A stretch of 64,000 nt of DNA from Tolypeutes matacus. Taxonomy: Eukaryota > Chordata > Mammalia > Cingulata > Chlamyphoridae. The translations under genes were made by a program, and so were the position numbers. Below, one piece after another: positions 49,278 through 59,807 of the stretch; position 1 is the stretch's first letter; every line of letters starts with the position of its first letter. The notes beneath the pieces were generated by a model. That model did no database searches and was not told the DNA's origin. It was given only the letters and a program-made list of their open reading frames with translations. The stretch is from NCBI GenBank assembly GCA_026826555.1, contig JAKSZT010053769.1, positions 4,308,505 through 4,372,504 on the forward strand, read 5' to 3'.

Positions 49278-49391
49278 ATTTAACATTTTTGTAAGCAAAT
49301 ACACATATATGCATATATATTTATATATCATTTTGCAAATGTTTGTATGTATTGTGAGAATTTTGATTTTTACCCACAATAAAAAAAAAAA
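49278..49391 (+). mobile_element. Very short 5'-truncated L1 3' end (about 114 bp)
   Basis: The block matches, in reverse orientation, the last 110 bp of L1-D and ends ACCCACAAT plus an A-run. The flanks AAAATTTATT (49271-49280) and AAAAATTATT (49386-49395) look like a short TSD with one difference. It lies within the endonuclease region of L1-E. Confidence 0.72.
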
Positions 49392-49398
49392 TTATTGA

Positions 49399-49872
49399 GG
49401 GAAGCAGATGTGGCTAAGGAGACTGAATTCCCACCTACCACATGGGAAGTCTGTGGTTCAGTTCCTGGTGCCTCCTGAAGAAGACAGAGAGCTGGCATGA
49501 CAGGCAGGCATGGCAAGCTGACAAAATAAGATGACATAACAAGAGACACAAGAAGAAAAACATAATGAGAGGCACAACTAAGCAGGGAGCAGAGGTTCCC
49601 GGTGCCTCCTAAAGAAAATGAGCAAGACAGCAAGCTGATGCAATGGGTTGGCACAGCAAGCTGATGCAACAAGATGATGCAACAAGAGACACAAGAAGAA
49701 AAAACATAATAAGAGACACAACAAAGGAGGGAATAGAGGTGGCTCAAGCAACCTCCCACATCGGAGGTCCCAGGTTCAGTTCCCGGTCCTCCTAAAGACA
49801 CAACACACAGCAAGTGAAAACAACGAGGGGGTGTGGAGAAATAAATAAATAAAATAAATCTTAAAAAAAAAA
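49399..49872 (+). repeat. DAS-type SINE, long form with repeated body
   Basis: The head GGGAAGCAGATGTGGCT is followed by a box B-like GGTTCAGTTCC, a body with repeated 'acaagagacacaagaagaaaaa' units, a second head-like part with GGTTCAGTTCCCGG near 49775, and an A-rich tail (AAATAAAT, then A-run to 49872). This matches the armadillo DAS-III type architecture. It sits four bases after the short L1 tail. Confidence 0.85.
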
Positions 49873-51271
49873 TTTTTTTTTAGCTCTGTCTTGTGAGCTA
49901 ACATATGGTCTATCCTGGAGAAAGATCCATGAGCACTTGAGAAGAATATATATCCTGCTGTTTTGGGAAGTAATGCTCTATTAATGTCTCTTAGGTTTAG
50001 TTCACTGATCATATTTTTCAAACTATCTGTTTCCTTATTTATCCTCTGTCCAGATGTTCTATCCAGTGCTGAGAGTGGCATATTGAAGTATTCAACTATT
50101 ATTGTAGAGACATCTATTTCTCCCTTCAGTTTTGCCTCTGTGTGCCTCATGTATTTGGGGACACCCAGGTTAGATGCATTTATGATTGTTGTTTCTTCTT
50201 GGTTAATTGTCCCTTTTACTAATATATAATGATGTTCTTCATCTCTTATAACACTTTTGCATTTAAGGTTTATTTTGTTAGGTATTAGTATTGCTATTCC
50301 AAATCTTTTTTGGTTAATACTTTTATGGAATATCTTTTTCCAAACAAACTTTCACTTTCAGCCTGATTGTATGCTTGCGTCTAAGGTGAATTTCTTGTAG
50401 ACAGCATATAGATGGCTCCTATTATTTTATCCATTCTATCAGTCTATGTTTTTTGATTAGGGTGTTCAATCCATTAACGTTCAGTGTTATTACTGTACAG
50501 GTATTACTTCATCCATTTTATCCTTTGGCTTTTCATTGTCATAGTCATATCTTACTATTGTCTGTCTTTTCACCCTTTTAATTACCTTTCCTAATACTCA
50601 TCATTTCTACAATCTTCTCCAAGCCTCTCACCCTTGTCTTTTCCTTTCAGCCTGTAGCACTCCTTTTAGTATCTTTGTAAATCTGATTTCTTGGTGACAA
50701 ACTCTGTTTTTGTTTTTCTGTGAAGACTTTAAACTCACCCTCATTTTTGAAGGACAGTTTTGCTGGATAAAGAATTCTTGACTGGCAGTTTTTCTCTTTC
50801 ATTATCTTAAATATATTATATCACTGCCTTCTCACCTCCATGGTTTCTGATGAGAGATCTTATTGATCTTCTCTTGCATATGATGTATTTCTTTTCTCTT
50901 GCTGCTTTCAGCATCCTCTCTTTATCTCTGACAATTTGACATTCTGAATAGTAAGTGTCTCAGAGTAGGTCTATTCAGATTTATTCTGTTTGGGGTGCAT
51001 TGTCCTTCTTGGATACTAATATTTATGTCTTTCATAAGGGTTGGGAAATATTTTTTCTGCCACTTTTCCATTTTCTTCTCCTTATGGGACACCTATAACA
51101 TGTATGTTTGTGCATTTAACACTGTCATTGAATCCCCTGAGACCCTGTTTAATTTTTTTCCAGTCTTTTCTCCTTATGTTTTTCTGTCTTTTCAAGTTCA
51201 AATGTTCTGTCTTCTAGTTCACTTATTCTGCCCTCCATCAGTTCAAATCTGCTGTTGTTTTCCTCTAATGT

Positions 51272-51357
51272 ATTTTTTTAAAGGAGGTACTAGATATTGA
51301 ACCCAGAACCTCATACATGGGAAGCAGGCACTCAACCATTTGAGTTGCATCTGCTCC
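51272..51357 (-). repeat. DAS-type SINE monomer with 10-bp TSD
   Basis: The perfect repeats CCTCTAATGT at 51262-51271 and 51358-51367 flank 86 bp that read, on the minus strand, as a tRNA-like head (GGAGCAGATGCAACTCAAATG ... GGTTCAATATC) with a short A-tail. It was inserted into ORF1 sequence of L1-E. Confidence 0.88.
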
Positions 51358-52807
51358 CCTCTAATGTGTTTTTAATATCTCATCCATTGTGTCTTTCATT
51401 ACCATAAGCTCTATTATTTTTCTTTGTAAGCTTTCAAATTATTCTTTATGCTCATCTAGTGTCATCTTAGTATCCGTTAACTCTTTAGCCATATTTTCCT
51501 CCAACTCCTTGAATTGATATTAGAGATTTGTGTGATTATCATTGATTAGTTGTCTTAAATCCATGTCTCATCAGGATTTTTTATTTGTTCCTTTGGCTGG
51601 GCCATATCTTCCTGTATCTTAGTATGGCTTATAATTTTTTGCTGATGTCTAGGCAACTAAATTTATTGGTGATTTTATTCTGCTTGTCAGTTTCTGTCTC
51701 TCTTGTTTAATGGTTTTGTTTCACAACTGGTCTTTGATTTTGGGTTCAACATTTTCTAAAACTTTAAGATTACTCCATTTAAGTTATCAAAACAGGGCCA
51801 GTGACCCACTAATGGGACACAGACCAGTTTCATGAGGACCTGGAAATAGGGACAAAAGACAAGCCTTGTCTTCTTTCATTTTTCCACCCTGCCAGAAGAT
51901 GGCAAAACTTTCCACAGAAGTGGATCTTTCAACTTCCACTGGCTGAGGTTTCTGTCCTTGGAGCAGCAATTCAAAGCAAGGCACTGCTGTTTAAACTCAC
52001 AGAAGAGAAATATCACTCAGCCCTCCACACCCTCCATCTTCCAAGGGAGGGATATTTTTGTTCCCCTCTAAATTGGTCACTGTCAGTGTGTTCACTGAGG
52101 ATATTTTCCTCATGGATAGGGGATGGGCACCATTCCCAGCTATGGGGGCTAGTAATTCACAGTTTTCCTTTTGGCCTCTTCATTTCTCTGTCCCCAATCC
52201 TTCCTGGATGATGCGCATGGCACTCTCCTGGTCTGCAGATCCCCAAAGCAGCTTCTGCCTTTCCTCCACTGTTTTGTAAGAGCTCATGCCATATTCACCA
52301 TGCTGTTTTGATTAACATGGATTTGGAATAAGTTATAAGATCAGGAAGGGTGAATACTCCAACTTTTTCTTCCTTTTCAATATGGTTTTGGCTATTTGGG
52401 TCTCCTCCTCCTCCAAAAATTTTGATAATTGGCTTTTCCATGTCTGCAAAAAAGCTGTTGGAATTATGATTGTAATTGTGTGGAATATGTAAATTGCTTT
52501 GTTAGAATTGATACCTTGACAATATTTAGCCTTCCAATCCATGAGTGGAACAAACTTTCATTTATGTGATTTCTTATGTGATTTCTTTTAACAATATTTT
52601 GTAGTTTCCTGTGTACATATCCTTTACATCCTTGGTTAGATTTATTCATGGATATTTGCTTATTTTAGTTGCTATTGTAAATGGATTTGTTTTCTTGACT
52701 TCTTTGGATTGTTAATTATTTGTGTATAGAAACACTAGTGATTTTTGCATGTTGATCTTGTACCCTGCCAATTTGCTGAATTCATTCATTTATTCAAGTA
52801 ACTTTAT

Positions 52808-53365
52808 TGTGGGGCTGTAGCCATTTGGCAATTTGATGTAATTATGAATTCCAAAAAATATAATTGGATTATGCTTGTAAACTGATCTGTTAATCTGGGC
52901 ATGATTAAGTTATGATTAGGGTGTTGACTGAGCCATGTCAGTAGGACGTTGAGCCCCACCCCTTCGTGGGTGGGGGAATAGAATGTAAAAGACAAGGCAA
53001 AGGACAGAGGGAGCAGGTTTTGAGAAGCAGTTTTGATGTTGGAGTTTTGATGTTGGAGAGAAGTCCCCAGGAGAAGAGAAGTGAGCCGTTTGCCTGATAG
53101 TCTACAGCTGACCTTGTGGATGAACCACAAGAGCTAAGCCTGGAGAGAAATGCAGCCCTGGGAAGAGAGGAACCCAAGAAGCCTGAACCCTGGCAAACGT
53201 CGGCAGCTATCTTGGTCCAAGACGTGGCAATGGACTTTGGTGAGAGAAGAAACTTAATGATTTATGGCCTAGTATCTGTGGACTTCTACCCCAAATAAAT
53301 ACCCTTTATAAAGACCAAACCATTTTTGGTATTTCACATTAGCACCTCTTTGGATGACTAATACA
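52808..53365 (+). repeat. MaLR-like LTR in L1-C
   Basis: It begins TGTGGGGCTGTAGCC and ends ATGACTAATACA, with 'ctaccccaaataaatacccttta' and 'tttttggtatttcacattagcacc' near the 3' end. It is the longest of three related LTRs in this window (others 13964-14392 and 31212-31863). No TSD is seen, and about 10 bp of the L1 target appear to be missing at the junction. Confidence 0.75.
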
Positions 53366-53660
53366 GGGTTTTCAATGATTTTCTCTTTAAAGAATCATAT
53401 CATTGCAAATAGGGAAAGTTTCACTTCTCACTTTTCAATTTGAATACTTTTTGTTTCTTTCGCTAGCCTAATTGTTCTAGGTAGAACTTACAGTACATTG
53501 TTGGGTAACAGTAGTGGCAGTGGACATCCTTGCCTTGTTCCTGATCTTAGAGGGAAAAGCTTTCAGTCTTTCACCACTGAGTATGATGTTACCTGTGTGT
53601 TTTTCATATATGTCCTTATCTTGTTGAGTAATTTTCCTTCTATTCATATTTTTCAAAGTG

Positions 53661-53872
53661 CTTTTTTTTTTTAGGTACTGGGGCCAGGGATTGAACCCCA
53701 GACCTCATATGTGGGAAGCTCAATCACTGAACCACATTAGCTCCCCTGAGTTGGTTTTTTGTTTGTTTGTTTCCTTGTTTGTGTTTTTGTTTTTAGGAGG
53801 TACCGGGGACCATACCCGGGACCTTCCATGTGGGAAGCGGGCACTCAACCCCTTGACCCATATCCTCTCCCT
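53661..53872 (-). repeat. Two tandem DAS-type SINE units
   Basis: Two tRNA-like heads in minus orientation lie back to back (53661-53745 and 53746-53872), each with a box B-like 'ggttcaatccctgg'/'ggtatggtccccgg' part and its own T-run. The L1-C flanks 'caaagtgcttt' and 'ctaagtgttta' suggest one duplicated target for the pair. This could be one dimeric SINE or two successive insertions. Confidence 0.75.
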
Positions 53873-54330
53873 CTAAGTGTTTATCAAGAAGGGGTGCTGG
53901 ATTTTGTCGAATGCCTTTTTTGCATCAATTGAGATGTTTTTGTGTTTTTTCCCTTTGTTTCAGTAATGTGGTGCATTACATTTATTGACTTTCTTATGTT
54001 GAGCCAAATTTGCATACCTGGGGTAAATCCCACTTGTTCATGTTGTACAATTCTTTTGATTTGCTGTTGGATTCAGTTTGCCAGTATTTTATTGAAGATT
54101 TTTTGTCTATATTCATAAGGGATATTGTTCTGTAGTTTTCTTTTCTTGTGATATATATATTTGTCTGGCTCTGATATAAGGGGATGTTGACCTCATAGAA
54201 AGAGTTAGAGAGTGTTCCTTCTTCAAATTTTTGTAAGATTTTGAGCAGGATTGGTGTTATTTTTTCTTGGAATGTTTGGTAAAATTGTCAAACCATCTTG
54301 TCCTGGGCTTTTCTTTGTTGGGAAGTTTTT

Positions 54331-54382
54331 TTGTTTTCTTCTTTTTTTATTATTTTTATTTTATTTATTTATTTATTTTTCG
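54331..54382 (-). mobile_element. 52-bp tail-only micro-insertion with 15-bp TSD
   Basis: TGTTGGGAAGTTTTT (54316-54330) recurs as TGTTGGAAAGTTTTT (54383-54397), one mismatch. The 52 bp between are almost only T with TTTA units, that is, a poly(A)/(AAAT)n tail in minus orientation. This is what an L1-type reverse transcription event leaves if it stops within the tail. Confidence 0.7.
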
Positions 54383-54705
54383 TGTTGGAAAGTTTTTGAT
54401 TACTGATTTCAATCTCTTTACTAATTATTGGTTGAGAAACAGAACATCATCGTGGGTCAGTGTAAGTAATGTGTGTATTCTAGGAATGTGTCCATTTCAT
54501 ATAGGTTATCTAATTTGTCGTCATACAGTTGTTCGTAGTATCCCATATTATCCTTTTTATTTTTATCTGGTAAGTAGTAATTTTCCCCATCTCATATCTG
54601 ATCTCATTTGTTCATGTCCTTCCTCTTTTTTCCTTTGCCATTCTAGCTAAAGGTTTGTCAATTTTTGTTATGTTTTCAAAGAAGCAATTTTTGTTTTTGT
54701 TGATT

Positions 54706-55072
54706 TTTAATAAAATTTTATTGAAGTATATCATTTATACATGAACATACATAGACAATAAGTGTATAATAAAAGTTGTGAACTTAGAAAACAAACATTC
54801 ATATCATCTCATATGGCACCCATACATCACCCCAACTAACACTAACATTGTTGTGAAACAAACTATGAAAGAGCATCATCAAAACATTACCACTAACTAT
54901 TGCCCATGTCTTACATTTGGTGTATTCCTCCCCCCCCACCCAACTATTAATACCCTCTATTAGTATTATATATTTGTTATAGTTCATGAGAAAACATTCT
55001 CATATTTGTTCTGTTAACCGAAGTCCATCTTCCACCATTGGATTCCCTGTGTTCTACAGTCCCATGTAGTTT
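54706..55072 (-). repeat. L1 3'-end fragment nested in L1-C
   Basis: It matches 506-870 and 48288-48585 in order: the 'ttttattgaagtatatcattt' tail, 'cattgttgtgaaaca', 'actaactattgccc' and 'ccaccattggattccctgtgtt'. The L1-C reading resumes at 'ttttcattctctgttttatttatg'. It is another 5'-truncated, 3'UTR-only copy. A TSD was not resolved. Confidence 0.75.
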
Positions 55073-55206
55073 TTCATTCTCTGTTTTATTTATGTCTGCT
55101 CTAATCTTTATTTTCTTCCTTCTGCTTTCTTTGGATTTAGTTTGTTCTTTTTCTAGATCTTCCAGTTTTGAGATTAGATCTCTGATTTGAGATCTTTCTT
55201 CTTTTT

Positions 55207-55305
55207 ATTTACATATATATATATATTTTAGGAGGTACCAGAGATGGAACCTGGGACCTCATACATGGGAAGCAGGTCCTCATCCACTGAGTTGTACCTG
55301 CTCCC
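55207..55305 (-). repeat. DAS-type SINE monomer with 14-bp TSD
   Basis: The perfect repeats TCTTTCTTCTTTTT at 55193-55206 and 55306-55319 flank a tRNA-like head (GAGCAGGTACAACTCAGTGG ... GGTTCCATCTC on the minus strand) and an AT-rich tail. It was inserted in L1-C. Confidence 0.88.
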
Positions 55306-55366
55306 TCTTTCTTCTTTTTTAATGTAAGCATTTAGAGCTATAAATTTTCCTCTCAGCACTGCCTTT

Positions 55367-55414
55367 TTTTTTTTTCATTTTTAAATTTAATTTTAGTTTA
55401 TTTTCTTCTTTCAT
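55367..55414 (-). mobile_element. 48-bp tail-only micro-insertion with 10-bp TSD
   Basis: CACTGCCTTT occurs at 55357-55366 and again at 55415-55424. The 48 bp between start with a T-run and are AT-rich. The L1-C reading frame resumes with the second repeat. This is a second minimal retroinsertion within about 1 kb of the first. Confidence 0.72.
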
Positions 55415-57478
55415 CACTGCCTTTGCTGCCATCCATTAGTTTTTTTTTTGTTGTTGTTGTTGTTTTCATTCGCCTCCAGATACTTCCTATTTTCCCTTAT
55501 GATTTCTTCTTTGACCCATTGGTTTTTTAAGAGTTGTTTAATGTCCATGTATTTATGAATTTTCCAGTTCCCTGTCTGTTATTAATTTCCACCTACATTT
55601 CATTTTGGTCAGAGAAGATACAATGTATGATTTCAATATTTTAAAATTTATTGGGACTTGTTTTGTGTCTTACCATATGGTCTATCCTGGAGAGTTATCA
55701 ATGTGAGCTAGAGAAGAACATTTATTCTTCTGCTGTTTCATGAAATGTTCTATATATGTCTGTTAGGTCTCGTTGGTTTAGGGTATCATTCAAGTCTTCT
55801 ATTTCATTTCCGATCTTCTACCTGGATGTTCTACCCATTATTGAAAGTTGTGCATTGAAATCTCCTACAACTAATGTAAAACTATCCATTTCTCTTTGCA
55901 GTTCTTTCAATATTTGCTTCATATATTTAGAGTCTCTGCCATTAGGTACATATATATGTATCATTGTATCTTCTCACTGAATTGATCCCTTTAGCAGTAT
56001 ATAGTTACCTCCTTTGTCCCTTATATCAGTTATTGACTAAAATTGTATTTTATCTGACATTAGTATAGCTGTTATTATAGATCTCTTGGTTACTATTTGT
56101 ATGGCATGATATTTTTCCATACTTTCACTTTCAACCTTCTCGTGTCTTTGAATTTATGATGAATCTCTTGTAAACAGCATATAGTTGGGTCATGCTTTTT
56201 TTGTATCCATTCTGCCAGTCTCTGCCTTTTGACTGAAGAAGTAAATCCCTTTACAGGTAAAGTATCTACTAATTATGCAGGACTTCTTTTGCCATTTTGC
56301 AATTTATTTTTTGTAAGTCTTATACATTTTTGGCTCTCAATTCTTCTTTTAATGCCTACTTTCATATTTATTTGATTTTTTTTTTGTATTGTGCCATTTT
56401 AATTCCCTTCTCATTTCTTTCTGTGTATATTTTTCATATATTTTCTTTGTGGTTACTATGGGGCTCAAATAACACATCCTAAATCTATAACAATCTTCTT
56501 TGATTTGATACCAACTTAACTTCAATAGCATACACAAACACTATTTCTGTACTCTGGTTCTTTTTAAAAATTTCTGTCTCTTTATTGAGATTATTATGTT
56601 GTTCATTCATAATTACTTGACATCCTTTTGTTCTTTCTCTGTGCTTTCTTTTATGTCCTTGAGCATATTGAGAATTTTTTTTTAAAGTCTTTTTCTGGTA
56701 TGTTCAAAGTCTGGTCTTTGTTGTTGATTTCTGGATTTTTATCTTGTTCTTTTGAATGGGCTATCATTTCTTTTTTCTATGTTTGTCTTGTAATCTTGTG
56801 TTGCACACTGTCCATTTTAATATTTTATAGTGTTAACTTCGGGATTTAGTACCTGTGCTGTCTGTTCTTTAAGTTTGTGTCTAGCTAGTGATATGACAGG
56901 ATTTCCTTTGGTGCTAGTTGCTATCCAAAACAAACAAACCAATGCAAAAACACCTTTTACAGTCTTTGCAAAATTGTCTCTGAATTGGTTCATGCTCTCC
57001 TTCAGAGCTTAGTCTTCCTGTGAAGATCAGACTGAGGCAAATGTGAAGTGCATGTCCTCTCCATCTTCTTTGGCCTGAGTCTTGTCCAGGGCTTGCGCTT
57101 GTTCATGTCTTTAGGAATTCCCTCATTTATAGGAATTTGAATATCCCCTTAGCTCCCATATAACTTAAAGCAGGTAATCCTTTGTCCCTGGTCACTTTGG
57201 CTTAATTTTTTCTTAAACTGCTTTAGCTGACTGCAAGCTACTTCTTCCTGAAGACAGGTTCAGGAGGGCAAACCAGGGATAAGTTTCCTGGTTCAGTCAC
57301 TCAGGCTGCCACTAGATAGATTGGCAATGACTTACAGGTACCATAGTATGCACATATGGGTTATTCTGCTTCCTCCAGAACAGACCAGGGGCTCACAATT
57401 GGAGCACAGGCTGGCTACGCACCATAGGGACATGATTAGTGGGGAAGAGCCAGCAAGGTTGCCATGAGCTGCTGCTAC

Positions 57479-57930
57479 CATTTAAAAAAAATGTACGCTT
57501 TTATTTGTGATAGATTATTGCAATTGATAGAAGCATTACAAATGGCAGCAAAAACAAGGAGAACAAACTTGCATGGTATAATTCTTCAGACTTTTTATTA
57601 ACAAGTCAAATTACTGATTACAAGACATTTTGATTCACAAGAAATTAGAACATTTCTGTATTTCTATTATTTTATATTACTCAATATTCTATGCTTATGC
57701 TGAGAATGTACTTAATCATGAAAATTGTTACTTCATGTAATTCCAAAGTAAAATAAGATAAAATAAAGTCCATGTTATAGCACAGTCCACAACCTAAACG
57801 TTACAAACATTTTTATCTATTCAACTCAGCCTTATTCTGTTCTGATTTTTTTTTCATACAGTCAAAATGAATTGGATTTGCACAGTGAAAATGTCCAATA
57901 TTTGTAGTAGACTATTCTCTGACACTTTTT
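57479..57930. other. Unique AT-rich sequence, possibly 3' flank of the zinc-finger remnant
   Basis: No repeat was recognised. Because the zinc-finger remnant at 59035-59660 points leftward, this stretch and 58878-59034 could be its 3'UTR, split by the composite element. That is inference from position only. Confidence 0.35.
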
Positions 57931-58861
57931 TTAAGATTTCTAATATTTTAAAAAACATTTTATTGAAGAATATCATTCACACACGAACATACATAAACTA
58001 TAAGTGTTCTGTAAACATCGTGAACTTACAAAACAAACATGCATAACATCATACAGGGCTCCCACACATCACCCCCCCACACACACACACAAACACCCTG
58101 CATTGTTGTGAAACATTTGTCAACAAATCATGAAAGAGTGTCGTCAAAGTAACACTACTAACTATAGACCGTATCTTCCTCCCCTATGCATTTCTTTTTT
58201 TAAGGATTTATTTACCCATCTATTTACTTTTATCCATTTTTACCCCTCCACCCCCATTTTTGCTGTTTCTGTGTCCATTCACTGGGCAACTCTCTGTGTC
58301 CATTTCCTGCCCTCTCTTCTCATCCTTCTCCTCTTGCCTTCACAGGGATTTGATCCTCGGAATCTCCGATGTGGGAGAGAGGCATCCTACCATTTGTGCC
58401 ACCTTAGTACCTGTTTTTTTGGTGCATCCCGTCTTGGCTCTCCCTTGTGTCACTCTCCTGGTACATCATCATCTTCCTGCGTGGCTCACGGGGCCTGATG
58501 GCTCACCCATGCACGGGGCCTGGTGGCCCATGTGCCTTCTATATTTTTCTTTTTTTATTTTTTACTGGGAGGTCACGGGGATGGAACCCAGGTCCCTCCA
58601 TATGGGAGAAAGATGCCCAACCACCCAAGCCACATCTGTCCCTCTGCTATATCTCTTAAGGTTAACCAAGTTACCCAAAGTTACAGTCTTTTCTCATATA
58701 GGATCATCGTATAATAAATCAGGCTTAGTTTATCACCAGCATTCTAAAAACCAGACCTAGGGAGAAAAACTAGGTCTGGGTACACATGCATGGTTTGTAA
58801 TATAGCAAATGTTTATCCTACCCTGATTATCACAAAATCAGGTCAGCAAGAATATTTGCAT
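57931..58861 (-). mobile_element. Composite retroposon, copy 2, with perfect 16-bp TSD
   Basis: The repeats TTCTCTGACACTTTTT at 57915-57930 and 58862-58877 are identical and define a 931-bp insertion. On the minus strand the parts are a 5' domain (58640-58861) with a perfect hairpin, a two-headed tRNA-derived SINE block (about 58196-58639) and an L1-like tail (about 57950-58195). The junctions and the 5' end (ATGCAAATATT here, ATGTGAATATT in copy 1) coincide with those of 28971-29936, while flanks and TSDs differ. Independent insertion of a defined composite unit is therefore more likely than segmental duplication. A (CA)n run lies at 58078-58092. Confidence 0.8.
58751..58779. repeat. Perfect 10-bp hairpin in composite 5' domain, copy 2
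   Basis: CCAGACCTAG and its reverse complement enclose a 9-nt loop, as in copy 1 at 29826-29854. Confidence 0.8.
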
Positions 58862-59034
58862 TTCTCTGACACTTTTTAAAAAGAATTATGCTAAAACCTT
58901 ATAATGTTATTTCTTCTATACATATCTTTGTTTACTTAATTACTCAAATCTAAAATACCATGAAGTACAAAACAATTCATTTCTCTTATGTTCATATAAG
59001 AAAAATCCCTGGCAATTAAACTTTCACATTCCAT

Positions 59035-59660
59035 TGACTTTAAGATGCATCCCAAGTTAAGTTAGGGTAAGATGTAAAGAAATGAATCCACAAAACATAT
59101 GAACAAAACAGGTAACTTATCACTGATGCTTTTGTCACATTCACTGCATTTATAAAATCTCTCTGCTGACCAAACTTCTTCCATTTTAAAGAGCTTGTGA
59201 AGCTTATTGTTATCCAAACTTCCAAAGAAAGCATTTCCGGTGAGTGTGATGGGATTTCTGTAATGTACAAGTTTATTGATGTAGAAGAAAGATGAGATTC
59301 CTTAAGGCTTTTTTGTATTTCATTGAATCTAAAGTATGTGAATAGGCTCTCTCTGTTGTGTGATTTAGATGACAGTTAGGAGCTCTGATTTGTAGATGAA
59401 GGATTTTATACAATTACTGCATTCGTGGTATTTCTTTCCTGCTGTACAATGAGTACTGTGACCAAAGATGTATTTCCTTGATTTGACAGTTGTCGAGTTA
59501 TTGTAAACCTTTAAATGTTCTCCAAAGTTTTGAGGAAGATGGCTCAGCTTCTGAAGAATGAGACTCCTGTGAAAGGATAAGGTGGTCATGGACAGGCTAG
59601 ACTGACACAGGGTTGCCTGCTACCCTCAAGACAATATCCGTACAACTAGGGACATCTGGC
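59035..59660 (-). pseudogene. C2H2 zinc-finger gene remnant
   Basis: Two partial fingers are visible on the minus strand. One is KKYHECSNCIKSFIYKSELL in the open frame 59365-59589. The other is ERFYKCSECDKS near 59115-59150 in another frame. Both carry the linker-like aromatic residue and the C-x-x-C knuckle with K-S-F. The expected histidine pairs are lost or frameshifted. A pyrimidine tract ending in CAG precedes the frame near 59577, as at the start of the last exon of KRAB-type zinc-finger genes. Stops and frame changes show that it is not functional. The parent gene was not identified, and a retroposed copy is equally possible. Confidence 0.58.
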
Positions 59661-59807
59661 CACAGGTTGGACAACTAGAGTGCAGGTTGTCCTTCAGGTA
59701 AAACCAGTATCCAGTGAAAGGCACACTGTAAAACATCACACTTTCCCAAAACCCAGACAGTTCCCCTCAGGTTTAGGTTTTAGTCTTGCTCACAATCAGA
59801 AGTAAAA

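Larger units (their letters stand above)
48286..52298 (-). mobile_element. Older LINE-1 with internal deletion, nested in L1-C (L1-E)
   Basis: A 3'UTR tail (48286-48585) of the same family as 506-1067 is joined directly to ORF2 sequence just upstream of the reverse transcriptase core ('ctgtttctaggaatttttccattt'). The element continues through the endonuclease (to about 50515), ORF1 (about 50540-51660) and a 5'UTR-like part (to 52298). The RT core and C-terminus are missing. It splits L1-C, whose reading resumes at 52299. A weak target duplication around ACCATG is possible. Later insertions sit at 49278-49872 and 51272-51357. Confidence 0.68.
38470..57478 (-). mobile_element. Very old LINE-1 hosting a stack of insertions (L1-C)
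   Basis: Three segments belong to one minus-strand L1: 38470-39791 (3'UTR and ORF2 C-terminus), 48040-48285 (next ORF2 part) and 52299-57478 (RT, endonuclease, ORF1/5' region). Continuity is shown at both joins. The sequence at 39791 continues at 48040 across an L1 with TSD, and 'gtaccatg' at 48285 continues as 'accatgctgttttg' at 52299. The 5' part (56500-57478) resembles the 5' region of old L1M elements. All frames are destroyed. Insertions within it are listed separately. The 5' boundary is approximate. Confidence 0.75.

Noticed and set aside
28971..58861. Segmental duplication as explanation for the two composite copies
   Set aside because: Similarity stops at the same points on both sides in both copies, and copy 2 has a perfect TSD of its own, which points to independent retroposition.
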